Source: UBA7398 sp964597305 | GTDB lineage: Bacteria; Actinomycetota; Actinomycetes; Nanopelagicales; Nanopelagicaceae | Assembly: GCA_964597305.1 (NCBI GenBank) | Contig: CAZQWU010000020.1 | Location: forward strand, 1-19,907 | DNA: 19,907 nt | Reading direction: 5' to 3' | In this document: positions 13,599 to 19,907 of the stretch, piece by piece | Position numbering within the stretch: position 1 is the first letter of the stretch | How the letters are laid out: each line of letters begins with the position of its first letter | Made by a program: the position numbers and the translations under genes | Notes under the pieces: generated by a model | The model's database searches: none | The model's input: only the letters and a program-made list of their open reading frames with translations | What the model was told of the DNA's origin: nothing

Positions 13599-13601
13599 CC
13601 T
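13596..13601 (+). promoter_or_regulatory. -10 element TAACCT of a leaderless pntAA promoter
   Basis: TAACCT, formed from the argF stop codon and following bases, ends 6 nt before the pntAA ATG at 13608. It would give the pnt operon its own transcript. Confidence 0.5.
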
Positions 13602-13607
13602 TGAGCC

Positions 13608-14759
13608 ATGCGCGTCGTTGTCCCGGCAGAGTTAAAAGCTGGCGAAAAACGCGTCGCACTTGTCCCTGACATCATTTCAAAATTGATCCGAGCTGGATTA
13701 GAAGTCGCGATTGAAAGCGGCGCAGGAATTCATTCACAAGCGCACGATTCTGAATACGTAAAAAATGGTGCAGAAATTTTTACCTCGGCTCAACGTGAAA
13801 GTGAATTATCAAAAGCCGATGTCGTTGCTTCGGTACAACCACTCGCGCCTAATGAGATGAAAAAACTCAAGCGTGGCGCAATTACTATTTCCTTTTTATC
13901 ACCCACAGGTGCAACGGAATCTATCGCCGCAGCCGCATCGGCAGGCGTTACCGCGTTCTCCATGGAATTAATTCCACGAATTTCTCGTGCCCAATCGATG
14001 GATGCTCTTACATCGCAAGCCCTTTGCGCGGGATATAAAGCTGCGCTCGTTGGCGCAGAACTCTCACCACGTTTTTTCCCGCTCTTGATGACAGCTGCTG
14101 GCACGGTTACACCCGCGCAAGTTCTCGTCCTCGGTGCAGGCGTTGCTGGTTTACAAGCGATCGCCACTGCGCGTCGACTGGGCGCAGTCGTTTCTGCATA
14201 TGACGTACGACCATCATCTGCGGATGAAGTACGTTCGATGGGCGCAACGTTTATCGAACTAGACCTCGAAGTTCTTGAAGGCACAGGTGGGTACGCGCGA
14301 GAAATGACGGAAGAGCGCGCAGCAAAACAACGAGAATTACTGACACCTTTTATTACGAAATCAAACGTGTTAATTACAACTGCAGCAGTTCCCGGACGTC
14401 CAGCACCTCGATTGGTGACAAAAGAAATGTATTCACATATGGCAGCTGGCTCAGTGATAGTGGATCTTGCAGCAGAATCGGGTGGCAACGTCGAAGGATC
14501 TCAACCGGGCGAAACCATCACGACGCCGGAAGGTGTTGTGATCTGGGGCGGCAAAGATGTTCCCTCGCAACTTCCTTTTCACGCATCATCACTGTATTCC
14601 CGCAATATCGTGAATCTATTGATGTTGATGACGAAATCTGAACAGAAAACTGATCACGGTGATGGAAAAGCGCGCGCAACGGTAACGCCGGATTTCGCCG
14701 ATGAAATCATCGCCGCTTCAGCGTTAACACATAATGGCGCTGAACGAGAGAGGAAGTAA
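13608..14759 (+). CDS. pntAA: NAD(P) transhydrogenase subunit alpha 1 (domain I)
   Basis: A 383-residue cytoplasmic NAD(H)-binding subunit of proton-translocating transhydrogenase, which transfers hydride from NADH to NADP+ driven by the proton gradient. It begins MRVVVPAELKAGEKRVALVP as in the alanine dehydrogenase/PNT family, has the conserved RISRAQSMDALTSQA (124-138) at the NAD site, and the Rossmann motif VLGAGVAGLQA (164-174) followed by AYDVRPSSADEVRSMGA. VVIWGGKDVPSQLPFHAS is the typical C-terminal signature. Size and separation from the membrane part match the three-subunit (split alpha) enzyme. The start appears leaderless. pntAB follows 5 nt later, with AGAGGAAG at the 3' end of this gene as its ribosome site. 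Confidence 0.96.
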   Translation: MRVVVPAELKAGEKRVALVPDIISKLIRAGLEVAIESGAGIHSQAHDSEYVKNGAEIFTSAQRESELSKADVVASVQPLAPNEMKKLKRGAITISFLSPTGATESIAAAASAGVTAFSMELIPRISRAQSMDALTSQALCAGYKAALVGAELSPRFFPLLMTAAGTVTPAQVLVLGAGVAGLQAIATARRLGAVVSAYDVRPSSADEVRSMGATFIELDLEVLEGTGGYAREMTEERAAKQRELLTPFITKSNVLITTAAVPGRPAPRLVTKEMYSHMAAGSVIVDLAAESGGNVEGSQPGETITTPEGVVIWGGKDVPSQLPFHASSLYSRNIVNLLMLMTKSEQKTDHGDGKARATVTPDFADEIIAASALTHNGAERERK

Positions 14760-14764
14760 TTGAG

Positions 14765-15055
14765 ATGGAACCCATGGCGCTCATTTCGATCTTCGTTCTC
14801 GCGGTATTCGTCGGATTTGAAGTAGTGTCGAAAGTGTCATCAACGCTTCATACGCCGTTGATGAGCGGTGCAAACGCGATTCACGGAATTATTCTGGTAG
14901 GCGCCATTATCGTCGCCGATCGAGCACAATCAACTTTGGAATTAACGCTCTCGATACTTGCAGTCATTCTTGCCACTATCAATATGGTGGGTGGCTTTGT
15001 TGTCACAGATCGAATGTTGGAAATGTTTAAAGGCAAGAAGAAGGACAATGCATGA
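14765..15055 (+). CDS. pntAB: NAD(P) transhydrogenase subunit alpha 2 (membrane part)
   Basis: A 96-residue membrane subunit with three transmembrane helices (about 5-22, 35-52 and 57-80) matching the detached C-terminal part of the alpha subunit. Conserved signs are FVGFEVVSKVSSTLHTPLMSGANAIHGIILVGAI and the C-terminal GGFVVTDRMLEMFKGKKKDNA. It forms the proton channel together with PntB. The stop overlaps the pntB start by 4 nt (ATGA), so the two are translationally coupled. ATG 14765 is supported by AGAGGAAG about 10 nt upstream. Confidence 0.95.
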   Translation: MEPMALISIFVLAVFVGFEVVSKVSSTLHTPLMSGANAIHGIILVGAIIVADRAQSTLELTLSILAVILATINMVGGFVVTDRMLEMFKGKKKDNA

Positions 15056-16431
15056 ACGCCTTCGTTTATGATCTCATCGGATTAGCTGCCGGTGTCTGTT
15101 TTATTCTTGCGCTCAAAGGCTTGTCCCATCCCCGCACTGCACGTCGCGGAAACACGCTAGGGGCAATTGGCGCAACGATCGCCACAGTACTCGTCTTTTT
15201 TAACGCCGATAATGAACATCGCAATCTACCGATGATTCTTGCAGCGATTGCCTTTGGTGTTCTGGTCGGCGTTCCAGCGGCGCGTAAAGTGCAAATGACC
15301 CAGATGCCACAACTTGTTGCGCTCTTTAATGGTGTCGGTGGTGGCGCGGCCGCGCTCGTTGCCATCGTGGAGTATTCAAAATTGGGAAGTGGTGCAACAA
15401 CAGCAGAAGTTATCGCCACTGTCTTTACCGTCATCGTTGGTTGTATTTCATTCTCGGGTTCGGTTATTACATTTTTGAAATTGCAAGAATTAATGACGAC
15501 TCGACCAGTGATTTTTCCCGCTGGCAGATTCATCATTGCGGCAACGCTCGCAGCAGTTATTGGTGTTGCTGGGTGGGTTATCGCAGCGCTGGGAACAACG
15601 CCGCTCTTAATTTTGGCCGGTTTATCTCTGTTATTTGGCGTGCTCTTCGTACTGCCGGTAGGTGGCGCCGATGTGCCGATCGTTATTTCCCTGCTGAACG
15701 CATTTACTGGTTTAACTGTTGCTGCATCCGGTTATGTACTTCAAGCAACGCTCTTAATCATTGCGGGAACACTCGTCGGTGCATCCGGAACAATATTGAC
15801 TCGATTGATGGCAGAAGCCATGGGACGTTCTCTCTTTGGCACACTCTTTGGTGCATTTACTGCAAAAGCCTCTGATCAATCGGGCGGCGCAGAAACTCGC
15901 CCCGTGAAATCTGGTTCACCAGACGATGTTGCAATTTTGCTCAACTATGCCCGTCGAGTTGTTATTGTGCCCGGATTCGGACTTGCCGTTGCGCAAGCTC
16001 AACATACAGTCCGCGAACTCGCAGATTTACTAACGGCAAAGGGAATTGATGTTGCGTATGGAATACATCCTGTTGCCGGTCGAATGCCTGGCCATATGAA
16101 CGTCTTACTTGCAGAAGCGAATGTTCCTTACGAGCAATTAGCGGAAATGGATGAAGTGAATCCAACATTCCCGCAAACCGATGTCGCGCTCATTATTGGC
16201 GCAAACGATGTCGTGAATCCGGCAGCAAAGAACACTCCGGGTTGCCCCATTTACGGAATGCCCATTCTTGATGTTGCGCAAGCTGGAAATGTCATCTTCC
16301 TCAAACGATCGATGCGTCCAGGTTTTGCAGGAATAGAAAACGAATTGCTCTTTGATCCAAAAACAACTTTGCTCTTTGGCGATGCGAAGGCATCATTAAC
16401 GAAAGTGGTATCGGCGCTTAAAGCGCTTTAA
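15052..16431 (+). CDS. pntB: NAD(P) transhydrogenase subunit beta
   Basis: A 459-residue inner-membrane subunit. Residues about 1-265 are the membrane domain (eight to nine helices, with LFNGVGGGAAALVAIVEY at 91-108). Residues about 285-459 are the NADP(H)-binding domain III: VVIVPGFGLAVAQAQHTVREL (303-323), YGIHPVAGRMPGHMNVLLAEA (336-356), DVALIIGANDVVNPAAK (377-393) and the terminal FLKRSMRPGFAGIENELLF. All key signatures are intact, so the complex should be functional and supply NADPH. The start overlaps the pntAB stop, with AAGGAC just upstream. The stop overlaps the pirin stop by 4 bp tail to tail, with no terminator between. Confidence 0.97.
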   Translation: MNAFVYDLIGLAAGVCFILALKGLSHPRTARRGNTLGAIGATIATVLVFFNADNEHRNLPMILAAIAFGVLVGVPAARKVQMTQMPQLVALFNGVGGGAAALVAIVEYSKLGSGATTAEVIATVFTVIVGCISFSGSVITFLKLQELMTTRPVIFPAGRFIIAATLAAVIGVAGWVIAALGTTPLLILAGLSLLFGVLFVLPVGGADVPIVISLLNAFTGLTVAASGYVLQATLLIIAGTLVGASGTILTRLMAEAMGRSLFGTLFGAFTAKASDQSGGAETRPVKSGSPDDVAILLNYARRVVIVPGFGLAVAQAQHTVRELADLLTAKGIDVAYGIHPVAGRMPGHMNVLLAEANVPYEQLAEMDEVNPTFPQTDVALIIGANDVVNPAAKNTPGCPIYGMPILDVAQAGNVIFLKRSMRPGFAGIENELLFDPKTTLLFGDAKASLTKVVSALKAL

Positions 16432-17534
16432 TTGTCATCGCTCGAGTTGTTGCGACTCTCCTGCATGTGCGTCGGCGCACCATGAACATTGAGGACATCA
16501 GTATTTCGAGCTGGAATTGATCCTGAAAGTTTGCTTCCTTCGCCCGAACGATTGAGCGTGCGGGAGCGTTCTTTGACCCACTCTTTGTGATCAGCAGGAA
16601 CAATTCCCAATACCCCACGCTGAAAATCTTCAAAAGCTTGCAACACCTCTCGCTTTGTATTCATCACAAAAGGCCCCATCCATGCCACTGATTCGCGAAT
16701 TGGTTCACCGCCAAGTATTAATACATCCATCTCAGGTGAGCGACCTTCTTGTGACGCATCCGCGGTAATGACCAACGTGTCGCCATCTTTCATCACAGCA
16801 AGTTGTCCCATGTGAATTGGTTGAAGTTTTTCGCCAACTGTTCCGCGACCATTTAGCGTATACACCAAGGAGTTATATGAAGCATTCCACGGCAATCGAA
16901 GTTGTGCGCCCGGTTGAAGTGTTGCATGAACGATGGTGATGGGTGTTTGGGTAGATCCGGGACCTTGATGACCAGAAACTTCTCCCGCGATAACTCGAAT
17001 TAACGCGCCTCCGTCATGCGACGATAACAACGCAACATTTTTTGCACGAATATCTTGGTAGGCAGGTTGTGACCACTTCTTCGCGGCAGGAAGATTGACC
17101 CACAATTGAAATCCATGAAATAAACCACCGCTCATGACGAGATGTTCCGGTGGAGTTTCAATATGGAGAATTCCTGCGCCTGCTGTCATCCATTGAGTAT
17201 CGCCGTTAGTAATTGTTCCGCCACCACCATGATTATCAAAGTGATCAAAGATTCCATCAATGATGTAGGTAACTGTTTCAAAGCCACGATGCGGATGCCA
17301 TGGCGTACCTTTTGGTTCACCAGGTGAATATTCAACTTCGCCCATTTGATCGAGATGAATAAATGGATCAAGGTCAGCTAGATCAACTCCGTGAAATGCC
17401 CGTCGAACCGGAAAACCTTCGCCTTCAAAACCTTGCGGCGCGGTTGTCACACTGGTCACGTGTCTTACACGAGCGTTGGGTGATGCAATAACGCGGGGCA
17501 AGATTGTGATGTCGTTGACGGTAATTGCTGGCAT
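16428..17534 (-). CDS. Pirin family protein with extended C-terminal tail
   Basis: A two-cupin pirin of 368 residues, probably cytoplasmic. The metal site is complete: HPHRGFETVTY (H80, H82) and GAGILHIETPPEH (H124, E126). Bacterial pirins include quercetinase-like dioxygenases and redox or stress-linked proteins, so the substrate cannot be given. N-terminal GFEGEGFPVRRAF and GGLFHGFQLWVNLPAAKKW are typical. The last 70 or so residues, after ADHKEWVKERSRTLNR, are Ser/Asn-rich and likely disordered, making it longer than common pirins. ATG 17534 has GGAG about 8 nt upstream. A 14-bp inverted repeat upstream (17554-17567) may be its operator. It faces pntB with a 4-bp 3' overlap. Confidence 0.92.
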   Translation of the reverse strand: MPAITVNDITILPRVIASPNARVRHVTSVTTAPQGFEGEGFPVRRAFHGVDLADLDPFIHLDQMGEVEYSPGEPKGTPWHPHRGFETVTYIIDGIFDHFDNHGGGGTITNGDTQWMTAGAGILHIETPPEHLVMSGGLFHGFQLWVNLPAAKKWSQPAYQDIRAKNVALLSSHDGGALIRVIAGEVSGHQGPGSTQTPITIVHATLQPGAQLRLPWNASYNSLVYTLNGRGTVGEKLQPIHMGQLAVMKDGDTLVITADASQEGRSPEMDVLILGGEPIRESVAWMGPFVMNTKREVLQAFEDFQRGVLGIVPADHKEWVKERSRTLNRSGEGSKLSGSIPARNTDVLNVHGAPTHMQESRNNSSDDN

Positions 17535-17553
17535 ATCTACTCTCCGTGAGGTT

Positions 17554-17567
17554 GTTGAAACTTCAAC
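17554..17567. promoter_or_regulatory. Inverted repeat GTTGAA-AC-TTCAAC upstream of pirin
   Basis: Perfect 6-nt arms around a 2-nt centre, 20 nt upstream of the pirin ATG and near where its transcript should begin. Its shape would suit a MarR- or TetR-type dimer; no such regulator gene is in the window. It is nearer pirin than the divergent SDR gene. Confidence 0.5.
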
Positions 17568-17660
17568 TATCTGATCCTATAACGGACTTTGGTCTCTTCG
17601 CATTCCCAGATTGAGCCTTTCTATCTTTCCTAAACGCGCATTACGCGACAGAATTCACAT

Positions 17661-18449
17661 GTGAAGCCCTTCTCGTTTCAAGGCGTTCGGGCGTTAATCA
17701 CAGGGGCGGGCTCGGCATCCGGAATTGGCTTTGCATCTGCACAGCTATTAGCGCAACAAGGCGCCGCCGTTTTCTTAGTTGGCCATTCTGACCGCGTTAT
17801 TTCTCGAGCGATGGAATTGCGTGAATTGGGATATGTCGCGCATGCGACTCATGGCGATCTCACTGATCCTGTATTTGTAGATTCACTCATGAGCGAGGTG
17901 ATATCCCGTCTGGGTGGGATAGATGTACTTGTAAACAACGCCGGCATGACCAGCGCAAAAAATTCAGCGCAGGACAATGGTGAGACCGGATCACTTGAGA
18001 ATATGTCACTCGACGGGTGGAATGCATCGCTCAATCGAAATCTCACGTCAGCATTTCTGGTGACGAAAGCTGCCCTTGCCTTTATTCGAAAATCTGAGCG
18101 AGGCCGCATTGTTAATATTGCAAGTGTTACCGGACCTGTCATGGCAATGTCAGAGGAAGTGGCTTATGCCAGTGGAAAAGCGGCGCTTGTTGGTTTTACT
18201 CGTGCGTTAGCGCTCGATGAAGCAGCGCATGGAATTACCGTCAATGCAATCGCACCGGGATGGATCGCCACCGAATCGTCGAACGCATTTGAAAATAACC
18301 AAGGGCTAACAACGCCGATGAAACGCTCTGGCACTCCAGATGAGATTGCGGGTGCTGTTGCATGGTTAGCATCTTCGGAAGCGCGTTACATGACTGGACA
18401 GTTATTGATCATTGATGGAGGGAATTCGATTCGGGAAGAGCGGCAATAA
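17661..18449 (+). CDS. Short-chain dehydrogenase/reductase (FabG-like)
   Basis: A 262-residue cytoplasmic NAD(P)-dependent oxidoreductase of the classical SDR family. The cofactor loop is TGAGSASGIG (14-23, with an extra residue or two compared with the usual TGxxxGIG), NNAG is at 92-95, N127 lies in the expected helix, and the catalytic Ser, Tyr and Lys are S155, Y169 and K173 (YASGK). The C-terminus ARYMTGQLLIIDGG is typical of FabG-like SDRs. Substrate cannot be deduced; no fatty-acid genes are adjacent. The start is GTG, since the ATG two bases upstream is followed at once by TGA in its own frame. No Shine-Dalgarno is seen, and CAGAAT ending 6 nt upstream is a weak -10. It is divergent from pirin. 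Confidence 0.9.
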   Translation: MKPFSFQGVRALITGAGSASGIGFASAQLLAQQGAAVFLVGHSDRVISRAMELRELGYVAHATHGDLTDPVFVDSLMSEVISRLGGIDVLVNNAGMTSAKNSAQDNGETGSLENMSLDGWNASLNRNLTSAFLVTKAALAFIRKSERGRIVNIASVTGPVMAMSEEVAYASGKAALVGFTRALALDEAAHGITVNAIAPGWIATESSNAFENNQGLTTPMKRSGTPDEIAGAVAWLASSEARYMTGQLLIIDGGNSIREERQ

Positions 18450-18460
18450 AACTCAACACG

Positions 18461-18469
18461 TTATCCACA
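18461..18469 (+). other. Consensus DnaA-box sequence TTATCCACA
   Basis: A perfect match to the DnaA box, followed by an AT-rich run (AAAAATTTATT) in the gap between the SDR and DUF222 genes. It is single, with no cluster of boxes or dnaA/dnaN nearby, so an origin is not supported. It could be a regulatory DnaA site or chance. Confidence 0.3.
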
Positions 18470-18521
18470 TAAAAATTTATTGAGCAACACATTTTCGACA
18501 GAGTGTCAGTGCTTTCATCAA

Positions 18522-18527
18522 TACTTT
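18522..18527 (+). promoter_or_regulatory. Possible -10 element TACTTT before the DUF222 gene
   Basis: TACTTT ends 4 nt before the ATG at 18532; AATACT overlapping it ends 6 nt before. Either suggests a near-leaderless start. No Shine-Dalgarno is seen. Confidence 0.35.
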
Positions 18528-18531
18528 GCGC

Positions 18532-19869
18532 ATGCACACTTCGCACCGCCACTCTGATGAGTCGATTATCCGATTGCGTAACGCTCATTCGTGTGGAAAA
18601 ACACTTCTCGAGTTGGAAGAAATTAATCCGCTTCACCTCACGCCAAGCGCTCAGGTCGATTATCTGGCTGCCCTACAGAAAATGCAGAGTTATATTCAAT
18701 ATTTAGTTGATAACGCTACGCTCGCGATATCCGGCACGGAAGAGAAAATTGCCCAATCGCTCTGGGATGGGGCAGATGATCCCGCTCGAGAAGAAGTTGC
18801 TGCTGCGCTTCGAATGTCGGTAGGAAATGCTCAAGTACGAATTGATGTTGCTCGAACTCTTGCAAATTCACTTCCCCATACTTGTGAAGCGCTGAAATAT
18901 GGTGAAATTTCTCCTGATCACGCAAGGTTTATTGCACAAGATTTAGATAACGCCATTCGCGCTGGATTTTCACAAGAGGCAATAGAAGAAATTGAGTTGG
19001 CTGTCATTTCGTTTGCAGAGAGCCATACTCCTCGACAAGTTTCAAATCGAGTTCGTTATCTCATCGCTCAACATGATCCGGAAGTATTTGCTGAAAAAGT
19101 TAGTGAAGAGCTTAATCATCGACGTGTGGAGTTTTTTGAAGCGCAGAATGGAATGATGGAGATTCATATATTTGTGAATTCTCTCGAGGGGCAAGCTTTT
19201 AAATTGGCTGTGGAAGCGGCGGTTCGTCGTGGGCGGTCTCGACACAGTAAACCGAGTGAAGTGCTTCCCGTTGAAGGAGCCTCACCACTCGATGTTGAAA
19301 GAAGCATTGATCAGCGACGTGCAGATGCCGTTGTTGAGATGGCAACTCATTTTCTTGCTTCGCTCGATGGAGACTATGAACCTCAAGGAATTAAGACTTC
19401 CGTTAACGTCACAATTGATCTCGACAGTTTACTTGGCCTTAAAAATAATCCAGCGAAACTGGATGATGGCAGCGTTATTCCACCATTTTTAGTGAGAGAG
19501 ATGAGTAATGACTCTCAATGGCGTCGATTTGTAACCGAACCTCTTTCGGGTGAACTTCTCGATCTTGGCCGGGAAACATATATTCCAAATCAGGCGCTGC
19601 GTAACTTTATTATCGCCCGAGATACAGTGTGTCGCTTCCCTGGATGCAGACAACCAGCGCGAATTGGCGATATTGATCATGTTAAAAGTTGGGATACTGG
19701 TGGTGAAACTAAGCCATCTAATTTAGTTTCGCTCTGTCGACGCCATCACGTTTTGAAAACGCATAATGATTGGAAACTAGCGGTGGAAAGTGACGGCACC
19801 TGTAGATGGACTTCGCCGACAGGAAAAATTTACCGAGTCAAACCACCTCCCATTAATAGCGTCGCCTAG
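18532..19869 (+). CDS. DUF222 / HNH endonuclease domain protein (13E12-like)
   Basis: A 445-residue protein with an N-terminal helical DUF222 region (about 20-330) and a C-terminal HNH nuclease domain (about 358-430). The zinc and catalytic residues are visible: CRFPGC (C367, C372), DIDH (H383), PSN (N397) and CRRHH (C402, H405, H406). The family is abundant in actinobacteria, often in several copies, and resembles the mycobacterial 13E12 repeat proteins; its function is unknown, with mobility or phage-related roles proposed. Length is normal and no frameshift is seen. ATG 18532 is chosen; a TTG two codons upstream is possible. A 15-bp tandem repeat begins 4 nt after the stop codon. Confidence 0.9.
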   Translation: MHTSHRHSDESIIRLRNAHSCGKTLLELEEINPLHLTPSAQVDYLAALQKMQSYIQYLVDNATLAISGTEEKIAQSLWDGADDPAREEVAAALRMSVGNAQVRIDVARTLANSLPHTCEALKYGEISPDHARFIAQDLDNAIRAGFSQEAIEEIELAVISFAESHTPRQVSNRVRYLIAQHDPEVFAEKVSEELNHRRVEFFEAQNGMMEIHIFVNSLEGQAFKLAVEAAVRRGRSRHSKPSEVLPVEGASPLDVERSIDQRRADAVVEMATHFLASLDGDYEPQGIKTSVNVTIDLDSLLGLKNNPAKLDDGSVIPPFLVREMSNDSQWRRFVTEPLSGELLDLGRETYIPNQALRNFIIARDTVCRFPGCRQPARIGDIDHVKSWDTGGETKPSNLVSLCRRHHVLKTHNDWKLAVESDGTCRWTSPTGKIYRVKPPPINSVA

Positions 19870-19872
19870 TAG

Positions 19873-19907
19873 TTTTGATTAGCCTGGTTTTGATTAGCCT
19901 GGTTTTG
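19873..19907. repeat. 15-bp tandem repeat cut by the window end
   Basis: TTTTGATTAGCCTGG occurs at 19873-19887 and 19888-19902 with no change, and TTTTG starts a third copy at the last base. The full copy number is unknown. Confidence 0.85.

Noticed and set aside
13790..14488. A 232-codon open frame on the minus strand opposite pntAA
   Set aside because: It is antisense to a gene with complete transhydrogenase motifs, is low in complexity (Ser/Ala/Arg-rich) and has no family signature or ribosome site.

Overview
The window looks like chromosomal DNA from a low-GC, compact-genome actinobacterium. Several families are largely confined to that phylum (DUF3039, DUF2017, a ClpS of the WDDPVNLM type, DUF222/HNH '13E12' proteins), the arsenate reductase resembles mycothiol-dependent ArsC enzymes, and clpS-DUF2017-murI-rph-rdgB keeps its actinobacterial gene order. 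Moderate GC by eye, short gaps and overlapping genes suggest a streamlined freshwater lineage such as Nanopelagicales (acI), but this is inference. No rRNA, tRNA, insertion sequence, prophage or CRISPR array was seen.

Layout. 1-1160: a minus-strand arsenic-type pair (AqpS-like channel, then ArsC) with a 13-bp triple repeat over its promoter. 1162-1554: a small four-helix membrane protein. 1567-3569: a DUF885 metallopeptidase and, upstream of it on the same strand, a small secreted Ala/Lys-rich protein. 3588-3830: a non-coding stretch with iterated CTAGT motifs and three predicted hairpins. 3831-6421: a long coiled-coil protein with a basic tail and an OafA-like acyltransferase with a C-terminal SGNH domain, ended by a strong bidirectional terminator. 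6460-7230: a membrane protein with a histone-H1-like Lys/Ala N-terminus and an FN3-like outer domain. 7352-12616 (minus): DUF3039, a secreted GH18 hydrolase, ClpS, DUF2017, glutamate racemase, RNase PH and RdgB. 12654-16431 (plus): argF and the three-gene proton-translocating transhydrogenase pntAA-pntAB-pntB. 16428-17534 (minus): a pirin overlapping pntB tail to tail. 17661-19869 (plus): an SDR oxidoreductase and a DUF222/HNH protein, followed by a 15-bp tandem repeat running off the window.

How genes work together. ArsC would reduce arsenate and the channel would release arsenite. PntAA/AB/B form one complex that makes NADPH using the proton gradient. ClpS feeds the Clp protease. MurI supplies D-glutamate for peptidoglycan, and the acyltransferase, GH18 protein and membrane FN3 protein also act at the envelope. 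RNase PH and RdgB handle RNA 3' ends and damaged nucleotides.

The clearest system-level pattern is promoter architecture. At many gene starts a TANNNT-like -10 hexamer lies only 6-8 nt before the start codon, which predicts leaderless mRNAs. Several starts or promoters are also overlaid by perfect or near-perfect palindromes. The most unusual protein is the membrane-anchored histone-like protein at 6460-7230. It shares an upstream ACTAGTTC element, at nearly the same distance from its start codon, with the small secreted Ala/Lys-rich protein gene.
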